A stretch of DNA of 64,000 nucleotides. It comes from Taxillus chinensis. Its lineage: Eukaryota > Streptophyta > Magnoliopsida > Santalales > Loranthaceae. The stretch lies in NCBI GenBank assembly GCA_023512835.1, contig CM042091.1, positions 20,415,506 to 20,479,505 of the forward strand. Reading direction: 5' to 3'. Shown piece after piece: positions 34,310 to 45,773 of this stretch (its first letter is position 1; the number at the start of each line of letters is the position of its first letter). Both the position numbers and the translations under genes were made by a program. The notes below the pieces were generated by a model. The model worked only from the letters and a program-made list of their open reading frames with translations. It did no database searches and was not told the origin of the DNA.

Positions 34310-36883
34310 TCAGCTCATGTGATCGGCAACTAGATTTTCAGATCCCTTATTGTCTCTGATCTCTATGTCGAACTCTTGAAGAAGCAACATCCATCGAATA
34401 AGTCGTGGCTTGACATCTGGCTTCTTCAATAGGTACCTCAGGGCCACATGATTAGAAAAGACAACAACTTTCGATCCCAAGAGATAGGAACAAAATTTGT
34501 CTAAGGCAAAGATGACTGCAAGGAACTCCTTCTCGATAGTGGTGTAGTGGCACTGAGCTGCATCTAAGGTCCTCGAGGCATAGGCAACGACATGTGGAAC
34601 TCCATCCACTCTCTGTGAAAGAACAGCTCCCACAGCAAAATTGGAAGCATCACACATAAGCTCAAATGGATGGTCCCACTTTGGTGGTTGAATGATCATC
34701 GGGGTGGTCAGCTGCTTCTTCAACTCATCAAAAGCTAACCTGCAAGAATCATCAAAAACAAAAGATTTCTCTTTCTGGAACAATTGCGACAATGGGTGTG
34801 CAATCTTGCTGAAGTCCCTGATGAAGCGCCTGTAAAAACCTGCATGTCCTAGGAAAGAACGAATATCTCGAACATAAGTAGGATAGGGTAAAGATGTAAT
34901 AAGATCAATTTTAGATTTATCTACCTCTATACCATGCTTGGAAATTACATGTCCTAGAACTATGCCTTTTTCAACCATAAAATGACATTTTTCAAAATTA
35001 AGCACAAGGTTTTTATCAATGCAACGACGCAAAACATTACCTAGGCTAGAGAGACATTCATCAAATGAGGAGCCATAAATAGTAAAATCATCCATAAATA
35101 CTTCCATGCAATTCTCAAGAAAATCAGAAAATATACTCATCATGCATCTTTGGAAAGTACCAGGAGCATTACAAAGACCGAATGGCATCATTCTATAAGC
35201 AAAAGTACCAAATGGGCAAGTGAATGTAGTCTTCTCTTGGTCCTCTGGAGCAATGGGAACCTGAAAATAGCCAGAAAAACCATCCAAGAAGCAATAATGT
35301 ATCCTACCTGCCAGTCTCTCTAACATTTGGTCAATGAAGGGGAGTGGGAAGTAGTCCTTGCGAGTGACACCATTAAGTCTCCTATAATCAATGCATACTC
35401 GCCAGCTATTCTGGACTCGCATAGGAACCAATTCCTCCCTCTCATTTTTCACCACAGTGAACCTAGTCTTTTTGGGTACCACTTGGACAGGACTAACCCA
35501 CTGAGAATCAGAGATAGGATAAATAATGCCAGCTGCAAATAATTTTTCTACCTCTTTCTTTACAACTTCTAACAAAGTGGGGTTTAGCCTCCTTTGGGGC
35601 TGCCTCACTGGTTTAGCACCATCTTCTAAGAAAATCCTATGCATGCAAGTGGATGAGCTAAGTCCAGGAATATCAGCCAATGTCCAACCTATTGCCTTAA
35701 TATTGTCCCTTAAGAGAGTCAGCAGTTTGGTCTCTTGGTCTGGTAGGAGATTACTAGCAATGATAACAGGCAATCTATCTCCATTCATCAAATATGCATA
35801 TTTCAAATTATTAGGCAAAGGTTTCAACTCAAGTGTAGGTGGGTGTTGTATGGAAGGAAGCATGCTAGGTGTAGACATTTGTGCACAAGAAGAAATATAG
35901 TGAACATGTGCAACATCATCAGAAAACAAAGCATTCATTCCATTAACATAAGCCACCTTATCATCAAAATCATTCACATCACTGAAATCAAGGTCAGAAT
36001 CAATCTCATATGGTGGTTTAGTGTGTGAGAGGAATAAGACACTATGTTCACTAGAGGGATGCTTCATGGAGTCTAAAATATTAAATTTAATAATTTCATC
36101 ACCAAACTCCATAGAAAGCGTACCTTGGTAAACATCAATGATGGTCTTGGCAGTTTTGAGGAATGGCCTACCAAGAATGATAGGGGCATGAGAGTTTGCC
36201 AAGTCCTCCTCCATGTTGAGAACATAGAAATCAGCGGGAAAGATGGCATCTCTCACTCTAACGAGAACATCCTCAAGAATGCCTACTGGTCCAACTGTGG
36301 ATCTATTAGCCAATTGGACTACCACCTGTGTTGGCTTAAGCTCCCCAATGTGAAGAGAGGAGTAGACAGAATATGGCATGACATTGATAGAGGCGCCCAA
36401 GTCACACAAAGCATCAGAAAAGTAAAGTGTCCCAATGGTACATGGAATAGTGAAGGTGCCAGGGTCTTCACACTTCGGAGGCATGGGAGGAGAATGTGTG
36501 ATGAGTGCTGAGACTATTCTCCCAAGGTTGACCCTTTCAACTCCCTTTAGGCCTCTTCTTCTGTTGATACATAGTTCCTTCAAGAATTTGGCAAATCGAG
36601 GGATTTGCTTGATGGCCTCCAAGAGTGGAATGTTGATCTCCACCCTTTTAAATATATCCAGCACCTCCTGCTGAATTGCCTCATCTGTCATCTTCTTGTT
36701 TTGAATGGCCTTATATGGGAATGGAAGAGGTCTAGGAGTGGTCTCCTTCTCCTTCTTCAGCTCTTTTTCCTTGATCTCTGGTTCTTTAGTGGTTGAGGTA
36801 AGGGGTGGCCCCTTGGCTAGTGGTGCAAATCCTGGTGGAGTAGATGGAACCTGTGGATCTCCAGTTTGCTTGCCACTCCTCAA
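34310..36883 (-). pseudogene. G3 pol: protease, reverse transcriptase, RNase H
   Basis: 857 residues open. The protease has ALCDLGASINVMP and IILGRPFLKTA. RT has WVSPVQVVPKK, WRVCIDYRRLNGVTRKDYF, the catalytic EVFMDDFTIYG, and GIEVDKSKIDLI. RNase H has ELMCDASNFAVGAVL and TTIEKEFLAVIFALD, but VVFSNHVALRYL where the family has a catalytic Asp (TDH in G2), so Asp-to-Asn probably kills RNase H. The frame ends at the TGA near 34308. Upstream it continues the gag-linker sequence in frame past the Met shown (NVSSITLRSGKQTG), so 36883 is not a natural start. Confidence 0.93.
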
Positions 36884-38259
36884 AGTGATAGAACTGACAT
36901 TCCCCTTAGGATTGGGAGTAGTCTGAGAGGGAAGTGTGTTCTGCTGATGACTAGTGATCTCATGTACAACGGGGCCATCCGACTTATTTGCATCTTGAGT
37001 TCCTTTAACTCATTCTGTTGGTTGAGTACAATCTTCTGAAGGAGATTAAAGTTATCTTGTTCTGCCTTTTGTTGAGGATGAGCTTGCTGTTGACCATTCG
37101 ATGTTGGCCCCTCAGGCCTCTTCTGAAAATTCTGAGGATATGGAGGTCTTTGGGGTTGCCCTGTCCCATAACGAAGATTGGGATGATCTCTCCACCCTGG
37201 ATTATATATCTGTGAGAATGGATCATATTTCTGCTGAGGGGGACGTTGCTGCTGCTGCTCATATGGGCGACCTGGAAAGATGCCATTGCACTCTTTTGTC
37301 TCCTGGAGTTGTGGACATGCATCAGTAGGGTGATCAGTGGCAGTACAAATTCCATAAACTTTCGCAGGACTAGCGAGGGCTGGTAAGGCTAAGGCCATCT
37401 GCCTTATCATAGTAGAGATCTTATCAAGCTTGTGCGCCTCAAGGCTAGGCTGTGTGCTGGGGCTCACATGGTGGACTCCTCGCTGTGTAGGCAATGCTCG
37501 ATCTCCAAATTGTTGCGTATTCTGTGCCATTTTGTCAATGAGAGCTCTTGCATCCACTGGTGTTTTATCAACTAGGGCTCCTCCCGCAGCTGCATCCACC
37601 ATGCTCCTCTCCATAGATGTAAGACCCTCGTAGAAGTACTGGATGAGGAGTTGGTCGCTAATTTGGTGATGTGGACAACTAGCAACCAACTTCTTGAAGC
37701 GCTCCCAATACTCGTTCATCGTCTCGCTATGTCCCTGTTTGATGCCTGAGATCTCCTTCCGGATCGCTGTGGTCCTTGATGCTGGGAAGAATCAATTCAA
37801 GAACAATTTCTTCAGCTCGTTTCAGCATGTGACATCTTCTGGTTACAAGTAATACAACCAGTCTTTTGCAGCTCCATCAAGTGAGAATGGAAAAGCTCTC
37901 AACTTGATCTGATCTTCTGGGACATTGCGGGGCTTCATGGTTGAGCAGACCACATTGAACTCCTTAAGATGCTTGTGTGGGTCTTCTCCAGATAGCCCAT
38001 GAAACTTGGGAAGAAGATGTATAAGACCAGATCTGAGCTCGAAGTCAGTCTCCAAGGCTGGGTAGGCAATACACGTCGGTTGATAGTTGATGTCTGGTGC
38101 TGCCAACTCTCGGATGGTGCGGTTGTATTCTCCGTTGTGCCCTGCCATTGTTGGTGAGGGGCTTTCTTCCTTTACTTGAGTATGTCGAAGACGAGTCCTC
38201 AAGTTCCGCTCAACCTCTGGATCCAAATCTAGTAGTTCCCCTGAAGTGGATCGTGTCAT
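36880..38259 (-). pseudogene. G3 gag
   Basis: It starts MTRSTSGELLDLDPEVERN at 38259. The capsid region runs through FELRSGLIHLLPKFHG and KLRAFPFSLDGAAKDWL, then meets three stops between 37843 and 37720, and resumes at MNEYWERFKKLVASCPHHQ (37719). The stops fit CAA-to-TAA, TGG-to-TGA and CGA-to-TGA. The zinc knuckle reads YGICTATDHPTDACP: the first Cys of CX2CX4HX4C is Tyr. A single-base frameshift near 36975 moves the rest into the pol frame. The 5' leader (38260-38599) is A-rich without ORFs. Confidence 0.88.
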
Positions 38260-38599
38260 AAAACTGCAAAAAGAAAATTAAGAGGAAGAGAAGAGAAAAT
38301 AAAATAAAAGAAAAAGAAAAACCTGCAAAAAATAAAACTATGAGAAAGAAAAAAAATAATAAAACAAAACAGGAAACTTGTTAGAAAAGAAAAACCTGCA
38401 AAAAAAAAGAAACTTTAGAAAAATGGAAACTTTTTTTGATTTTTTAATAAAATAAATAAAATAAAATAAAATAAAAATGAAACCTGCAAAAACAAAGACA
38501 AGAAACTACCAGGTAAGTCCGAAGAAAATAATCAATAAATTAAAATCAAAACAAAAAATAAAACAAGCAAGAAAATAAATTGAATCAAATTTAATGCCT

Positions 38600-38616
38600 C
38601 CCCGGCGACGGCGCCA
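38600..38616 (-). promoter_or_regulatory. G3 primer-binding site (tRNA-Asp)
   Basis: The minus strand reads TGGCGCCGTCGCCGGGG, one mismatch from the tRNA-Asp complement, 3 bp from the LTR. Confidence 0.88.
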
Positions 38617-38619
38617 ATT

Positions 38620-40179
38620 TGAAAAGAGCGTTTCTCGCACACGCACTCCAAATAAAATTTAAACTAAGTATAGCTAGTGGCTTAACCTAGATCGTTCTCT
38701 ACCGGAAGACTTATAAAATTCAATTCAACTTATTTAATTACTTGTTAAACAAAAACTAATGAAAAAGAATAAATGGAAAATTGGGGGATTTTTGATTGAA
38801 TGAAAACTAATTAAAGCAAAGATTTTAACTAAGAAAAGTAATAACTGAGAAAATCAATTAATTAAAGATGTAACCGGTTTAACTTCACACCTGAATGCTA
38901 TTTATCACTATCCCAAAAGATTAATTAGATAAATTATGGCCCCATAATTCAAACGCATCAAGACACCATGAATATATTCAAATTATGAATTTATTCTAAC
39001 CAGAATAATTACGAATCAATTCTCGAAAGACTGCCCGTTCCCTACGAAACAAATCTTCCCACTCAAATAGAATAATAACGTACAATGAATTGCTAAATTA
39101 ACACTCAACCGAGATATTAAATTAACAAATCACAGAGTTGAGAATTAAATCATAGCACATAAAATACCAAATTAAATGTTAAAATATGGATTCAAAACAA
39201 GCATCCAAAGTGCTACGCTAAACCAATTACAAAATACTTACCCCTCCATGGGTTAGAAAATCACAAATCTACTCGGAAAAATTAAACAGCAAAAATTAGA
39301 ATAGAATTAAGAAAAATAGACTGCAGAAAATTAAATATCCGGTCTTGAACTCGATCTGAATCTTCAATGCTTGCTGTGTAGTCTCTCTCTAATTACTGCT
39401 GTGTAAAGGCTGGGCGTGATGGAGCCGCTATGCAAATGGGAAAATAACTGCGGTGTCGGGTCTCCTCTTGCAGCGTGATGAAGACGGCGCGCTGCATGGG
39501 TCTCTTGCTGTGTCGGGCGATGGGTGTTGCTGAAGTAGCCTGTGCCTGCGTGATGAAAGATGAAGATGGGCTGGGCGATCGGGTGAAGTCGCTGGAAACG
39601 TTGCAGTGCAGGCGCGCGGGAGAGATGGATGGGTTGATGGGACGACTCTGCTGGAGGAGGCACGCGCGATGGATTCACGCTGGATGATGGGTCTTCTTAA
39701 ATATAGCATGGGTTTCCTCTTTTTTTTCCATGCACACGTAGCCACCCCTTTTCTTTCCTTCTTTCTTTGATTTCTTCATGGGCCCACACACATTAATGCT
39801 TTCCAATTACTCTCCAAGGGATTCCCCTTCCTACGTAACATGCAAACAAGTAATAATAATAATAATAAAGTAAAACACAAAAAAAACTATTCAACAATAT
39901 ATTACAATAAAAATAAAAACATAATACAATTAACCAAAATATATAGAGAAAAATTATGCTAAGATTAAAATTAAAATAATCAATTAAGCCCGGAGAATTA
40001 ATATTAAAATTGAAATAATCAATTAAACATTAAAAACCACCAAAATTAATATTAAATCTATAAAACAGTAAATAATTGAAATTAGGGAAAACTATTATAA
40101 AAATGCATTAATTCAATAAAATATTTAATTAAAGCCCATAAATTATGTGCAAATTTAATGACAAATTACGCAGTTATCA
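38620..40179 (-). repeat. G3 5' LTR
   Basis: 1560 bp, the same length as the left copy; differences are mostly transitions. It is followed by GCATG (40180-40184), the TSD copy. Confidence 0.95.
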
Positions 40180-41758
40180 GCATGTCATTCTCAACATTTC
40201 CTTTAAAACTGCAGCCAGTCTTCACAAGTAAATCCTCAATCCTTGATTTATGAAGGAAGTACCCATAGCAGCTATTTTCTTGAAATCAAAAGTCCCGGCA
40301 TTGGGTTCCCATATCATAAATAAGATAATCTGATTTTTGGGGATTTTTCTGAGATGTCTAACCCCACTTTCCAAAAATTCACCACTACGAACTTTTGGGT
40401 TTTTCTGAGATTTTACACAAAATCCCAATTTTCACATTTTGAAAGAGTGGGAATTAATTTTTCTAGTATTTTTCTTTGAATCCAAATGGGAGGTATTTCG
40501 TTATTTACATTGTAACTTAAGTATAATACTTAGATCTATAAATGGGTATAGGTTGCAATGTAAATAGGTCCAGTCCAGTGCTGTATAGTGTCCAGGTTAC
40601 ACTGCAGGAGCTGCGACTCGTAGCTCAGAACCTGCGACTCGCAGCTGCGGAACGGCGACTCGTAGCTGCGGAGCGCGCCTCGAAGACTCGAAGCGAGCTA
40701 TGACCTTCGACCTACGAGGCTACGAACTTCGACCCTTCGATTACGAACTACGAGGCTACGAACTACGAGTCTACGAACTTCGACCCTTCGACCCTTCGAC
40801 TACGAACTTCGGGTCTTCGTCAGTTCAACCCAGGAACGCGCCCAGGGTACTGTTCATTGTCATTTTTGCCTGTTCTTCATCTGGAAAGCGCCCAGAAACT
40901 CCCAGACGCTCACTAACACCCCTGTTTCGCAACAAACTACGATATCTACCTCAAAACGCGTCCAGAACGCCTCTAAATCGCGCAGAAACAACAGAAACAC
41001 GTATAAAATTCCAGATTTCCAGAAATCTAGATCTAAACCCAGATTTCCATGGTTCACTTATCAACCCTCATGAAAAACACAGTAAATCAACCCCAAAATC
41101 ACAAAAACATATATCCACAGTGATATAAAACAGTTCTTAACCACAGATCTTATGCTACACCATTAGATCTAACCCAAAATTGGTTTTCCCCAAATTCTAG
41201 GGTTCATGCTCAATTTCATAAATCATGATAAATTCGTGTAGATCCAAAACAAGAGAGAGATAAGAAGTTCAAGGACACCTACTTGAAGTGAATCTTTGAG
41301 CTCCACGAACCCAAATCGCCCCAAATCGCCAAGGCCTCCAAGCTCTCTCAAGCTCTCTCTCTCAAATGCACAAACATGAAACGTAAAGTGAAAGCTTCTT
41401 CTTCTTTTTTTCTGCTATTTATATTTCTGTCAGTCAACTGACCTAGTCAACCATTGACCTCCTAACACAAAAATTGACCTCCAAGGCCCCGAACTCCAAA
41501 TTGAGTCAAACTACAGTCAAAATGCTCGAAATGACGAGCACAATACTAAATAGATATTATTACACCTAAATGACCACCTAAACGCAAAGTCAACCAATAA
41601 ACCCCGAAAAGTCAATAATCGGGTCAAACGGGACCCCGACTCGGAATCGGGCCCAAGTACAGTCAAAATGCTCACATCGACAACTACACTACCGTCCAGA
41701 TAGTTACATTCCCATAAAATGGCTATCTCTCAAAACTACCCAAATACGAGTCTTTACA
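40180..41758 (-). repeat. G1 5' LTR, piece 3
   Basis: It resumes the G1 LTR after G3 and aligns to 46600-47984 of S2. A minus-strand TATA box (TATTTATA on plus) is at 41416-41423; S2 has it at 47660-47667. A tandem block at 40610-40822 differs completely from the S2 sequence at the same place. Confidence 0.92.
40610..40822. repeat. Short tandem repeats in G1 LTR U3
   Basis: Interspersed 10-15 bp units such as GCGACTCGTAGCT, CTACGAGGCTACGAACT and ACGAACTTCGACCCTTCG. S2 has instead GCTACGGATCACTGCT and GAAGCTGTTGACTCC-like units (47035-47225). Confidence 0.82.
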
Positions 41759-41764
41759 GATAAA

Positions 41765-42457
41765 GCTAAATATCGGTCAAGGAAAGGGGAAATATCAAAG
41801 AATGTATTAGGAGCATGTGCACCAAATATGCAATTTATTTATGTCCTACTGGGTTGGGAGGGTTCGGCAGCAGATGGTAAAATCTTACGAGATGCAATTA
41901 GAAGACCAAATGGTATAAAAGTCCCACATGGTAAGTGATTATTATAATTATAGCTAAGGTTTTAGTTTTAAAATGTGCATTTACTAATTTTATTTTCCTT
42001 TAGGGAACTACTATCTGGTGGATGCCGAATACACAAATGGTGAAGGATTTTTAGCTCCATACCGGTGTCAAAGATATCATTTAAATGATTGGAGGAATGG
42101 GCACCAACCTACAACAGCAGAAGAATGTTTTAACATGAAACACTCTTCGACTAGAAATGTCATTGAGAGGAAGAAGTAGAGATGTGATGGGCTATCCTTC
42201 GAAGCCATTCATTTTACCCAATAAAAAAAGCAAATCAGATTATTCTTGCTTGTTATCTTTTACATAATTTTAGTAGGCAAGAAATGATAATTGATCCGTT
42301 GGAGGAAGAAGTAGAAGAACATGGAGAAGAAGAAGATGCACATCTATTTGATAATGCCGAAGATATGATCACAAATATTGAGGCAACCAAAGCATGGGCA
42401 ACTTTTAGGGCAAATAAGGCACAAGAAATATTTGATATATGGAAAAGTAGTCACTAG
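41765..42457 (+). pseudogene. PIF/Harbinger transposase, C-terminal part
   Basis: The translated exons show DDE_4-type Harbinger transposase blocks: ACAPNMQFIYVLLGWEGSAAD, then YYLVDAEYTNGEGFLAPYR with the second catalytic Asp, then FNMKHSSTRNVIER with the catalytic Glu, and AILRSHSFYPIKKANQIILA. A GT-AG intron of 73 bp (41931-42003) fits between PHG and NYYLVD. Reading is broken just after VIER (about 42175) and recovers by 42200. It ends SSH-TAG at 42457. The N-terminal half with the first Asp is missing, cut off by G1; it should lie left of this window. Confidence 0.85.
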
Positions 42458-42687
42458 GCTGGTTTATTTATTTATTATTACTTTGTAATTTTATTTCATG
42501 TTTTAATTGCCATAAAAATATATTAGATAGTTATTAACTTTAAATTTATAAATTATTTATGTATTGATTATGCTTGGAATATGTTTTATGATTTATTCAT
42601 GCATAATTTATTATTGTTTTTTTTGTTTATAATAAGGAATGACTTATATAATGATTGATGATGAATGTTTTTAGTTCTTGGTATTAT

Positions 42688-43572
42688 ATGGCTTCATCAT
42701 CATATTATGACAAAGGTCCTGGAAAAAATAAAAGACAATGGACTGCAGAAGAAGATCATGCACTAGTAAATGCATTATTATAATTGGTTAACTCAGGAAC
42801 ACATCATGCTGAGAATGGTTTTAAGCCAGGCTTTTTAGGAGTTCTTGAATTAATGTTATCCAAATCAATACCAAATTCTGGTTTGAAGGTCAGGCCTCAT
42901 ATTGAGTCAAGAGTAAAAGCATTGAGTCGAGAATTTAATATTGGTCATGACATGTTAACTGGCCCAAACACAAGTGGTTTTGGTTATAATTACGAAACCA
43001 ACACGGTAACTGCTTCAAAAGATGTATGGGATGTATATTTATCGGTATTTTTTTCAATTGTTATTTATTTCATTACTTTAGTTTGTTATTTATTTTGATA
43101 CATTGATTTTTTTTAGGGTCACAAAGATACATGACTATTCACTCACAAATCATTTCCACATTATGATGACTTGCGACTCATAATTGGCAAAGACCGTGCA
43201 ACCGGTCTTCATGCCCAAACAGTAACTGAAATGGTTGAAGAGATGGATGGGATTGATGCTACCAACCCTCAAGTTGATGAAATTGATGGAGTACAATGGG
43301 ATGAAATTTCAGAACCAGTTGATGAAAGTAGTTGCAAAGAAAATGTGAAGAAAAGAAAAAGGGCTAAAGGTGCTGATAACTTGGTTCGTGGAATGAAGGA
43401 AGCTGCATCAATATTAGGGGACAAGATAGGAGAAGTGTCAAAATTTTTTAAAGAAGCATTTGATGTTGAAATGAAAGCCGAGACAAAAAGAGAAGGCATA
43501 AACAAAGTTTTACGTGATATGATTGGATTAAGTATGATTGAACGACACAAAGCTACAATAAAAATTGCATAA
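42688..43572 (+). pseudogene. Harbinger-associated Myb/SANT-like protein
   Basis: It starts MASSSYYDKGPGKNKRQWTA at 42688: a Myb/SANT-like domain of the kind that partners Harbinger transposases for DNA binding. A TAA follows near 42780, then SGTHHAENGFKPGFLGVLEL and FGYNYETNTVTASKDVWDVYL. A probable GT-AG intron (43045-43116) is followed by a TGA near 43133, then FPHYDDLRLIIGKDRATG and a C-terminal helical region to 43572. At least two in-frame stops make it a relic. Position and strand beside the transposase support a common element. Confidence 0.78.
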
Positions 43573-45496
43573 AGTATTGACCTCACTTCTGTTTTCTATT
43601 CCATTGATGATGATGAGAAAGATAATTGGGTGAAGGCATTGTTGAGGGGTGACTTTTGATGTAATGTCTACCTAATTATGTTATGTATTTTATTTTATTT
43701 TTCAAATATTTCAGATATAGATTTTGTTGGGTTTGTTTGAAAAATAAATACTGTTAGCCTTTTAATAATGTTCATTTTCTTTTAATAATGAAGGAATTAC
43801 AATTTTTATTTTTTGTCGCACCAAATTATTGCTTGAGGTTATGCCTAGTTTTGGGGTTGTTAGCCTTATTGGCAATGATGATTATGTGTTGAAGGGGCTG
43901 TTAGCCTTACTGGCTTCACTGGTTACATGTATATTTTGTTACTCATTTATTTCTTTATCAAAAGCATGGTGTATCCGAATGGTCAGTTAATTTTTGGGGT
44001 GAACACAACAGATGACTCCACATATTAGCCACCAGTTATATCTATTTTGTTGTTATCCAACCTTTGACTTGTTACTAAACCCACCAGCTAATTTTTGGAT
44101 TAGTGCTTGAGGTGGGGGTTATTGAACTTGATTCTGTATTTTGCAAAGGAGACTATTTAATTATGTTTTGATGTTGATTATCTCCAATCATGTGTGTTTA
44201 CCAAACCCTATATTTTGTACTGGGAATTTGGAATTTACAAGCTTCCTTATGGATATTTAATTACATTAGAAATTAAGCTTTAAAGATGAAAGAAATATTA
44301 GAAGGAAGCTTGGAAAATATAAAATCCTCACTAGTCCCCATGAGCTTTCATAATACGACCATAGGATATGATATGATTAATATGAGTTGGTGGGTAACCT
44401 TCGTAAGATGTTTTGTTTTCGTTTCATTTTCCATATATTTGTCATTTCTCTCTGTTTTAGCTTTGTGGGTCGTGCGGGTCGTGCATGGCTGTGTGCATGG
44501 GCTACAATTACCTATTGTACGTAGCCGAACAATCTTCTTATATGATTTGAATAGCTTTAGTGCAGGGTCAGGCTTACGAGTTAACAATCTTAATTAAAAC
44601 AAACGAATGAAGGATACTTCTTGGAAAACTAAACTACTGAACAACAACGGGCAGACTAAACTCACGGTTGAATGCAAGAAGTGAAGTATTGTTTTTTATT
44701 TTTGATAATGAACAGGAGATCTACAATTTTGGAAGCTAATTCTGTGACCAAGCAACCTCTACTAGCCACACTCTTATACTAGATAAATGAGAAGCCAATG
44801 GTTCTCCTAGAGGCTACAGTGTAATGGCTTCAAACAGACCTATAGTTTCTGGTTAATTTCCTTGGACCATCCTACCACGAAGTTGCTTAAGCTATAACTT
44901 ATTCCTCACAATTTATAGCTAATGTAGGCATATTGCATGCATGAAGATACCTTTCAACAGAGACGCCATTGGAATAACTTAATTCAATTTTTTTTATAAT
45001 GTCTCAATAGATATAATACAAAAACAAACCACAAATTACAGACCACATGGTGTCAATAATGAAAACTAAAAGAAAATTTTTAACTACATATCCACTCAGC
45101 TTTATCAACAGAAATAACATAAAATTTTGGAGCAGAAGCAGAAGCCGGTTGGATAGCTTCTTTGGTCTGGTCAGAGCAGCAGCATAAGAGGAAAGGCATG
45201 ACGGTATGAGAAGACTTAATTGGACCCAGACCAGGGTCAGGAGAGCGTAGAGGATCAGCCATGAGGAATTAGGTGAGAATGATATTATTTAATCCTAAAT
45301 TGATTCCTAATCTCATATTCGATACCCCCTTTTTAATTTTAAATTAAAACAATATGTATCAACATATTCAACATATATAAACCATCGTTCTCATCCCCCC
45401 AACCAGAATTATATTTAGAAATAACATATAAATATAAACCAGAACATATATAAACCATCGTTCTCATCCCCCCTTTTATTTCTCTCTGTTTCAGCT
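43573..45496. other. AT-rich stretch, no supported gene
   Basis: No family is recognised here. The Harbinger right terminus should be in this stretch, but I could not see a convincing inverted repeat. A short minus-strand ORF at 45080-45262 has no recognisable domain. A 31-bp direct repeat (ACATATATAAACCATCG core) is at 45370-45400 and 45443-45473. A single copy of the minisatellite leader (TTTCTCTCTGTTTTAGC) and unit occurs near 44441-44510. Confidence 0.6.
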
Positions 45497-45773
45497 TTGT
45501 GGGTCGTGCAGGCTGTGTGCGTGGGTCGTGCAGGCTGTGTGAGTGGGTCGTGCAGGGCTGTGTGCATGGGTCGTGCAGGGTTGTGTGCGTGGGTCATGAG
45601 GGCTATGTGCATGGGTTGTGCAGGCTGTGTGCGTAGGTCATGCAGGGTTGTGTGCGTGGGTCGTGCAGGGTTGTGTGCATGGGTCGTGCAGGCTGGGTGC
45701 ATGGGTCTTGTAGGGATGTGTGCGTGGGTCGTGCTGCGTGAGTTGTGTCTGCGTGGGTCGTTCAGGGCTGTGT
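45497..45773. repeat. Minisatellite GTGGGTCGTGCAGGGCTGTGTGC
   Basis: About 12 degenerate units of 21-24 bp. The array continues at 47985-48053 on the other side of solo LTR S2. Any ORF across it is repeat-driven. Confidence 0.88.

Larger units (their letters stand above)
30049..40179 (-). mobile_element. G3: Athila-like Ty3/gypsy element with both LTRs
   Basis: A 10.1-kb element with two 1560-bp LTRs, a tRNA-Asp PBS, gag, protease, RT, RNase H and integrase, all minus. The flanks are ACATG (30044-30048) and GCATG (40180-40184), a TSD with one mismatch. The LTRs differ at about 25-30 sites by eye (roughly 98 percent identical). The coding frame is broken by five stops and one frameshift; the stops all fit C-to-T or G-to-A. 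The post-pol ORF of G2 is absent. Confidence 0.93.
1..41758 (-). mobile_element. G1: Ty3/gypsy Tekay/Del-like element, 5' portion, hosting nested insertions
   Basis: On the minus strand the order is 5' LTR (right), tRNA-iMet PBS, gag, protease, then reverse transcriptase running off the left edge. The LTR starts TGTCACGCCCCCG at 3104 and ends CTTTACA at 41758. It is split by G2 (3213-29896) and G3 (30049-40179). The remaining LTR pieces align, in order, to the uninterrupted LTR copy at 45774-47984. The bases right of the LTR (GATAA, 41759-41763) should be one TSD copy, but the partner lies outside the window. The insertion cuts a Harbinger transposase. Lineage assignment rests on the RT and protease sequences and the LTR terminus. 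Confidence 0.85.

Noticed and set aside
40700..41128. An ORF with YELRPFD-like peptide repeats
   Set aside because: It lies inside the G1 LTR and is the tandem U3 array read in one frame; the homologous LTR S2 has no such ORF.
44286..44597. A 103-residue ORF with a hydrophobic stretch
   Set aside because: No recognised family, AT-rich surroundings, partly overlapping the minisatellite-like unit; no support for a gene.
45080..45262. Minus-strand MADPLRSPDPG ORF as a possible host first exon
   Set aside because: The start looks plausible, but I see no convincing downstream exon or domain.
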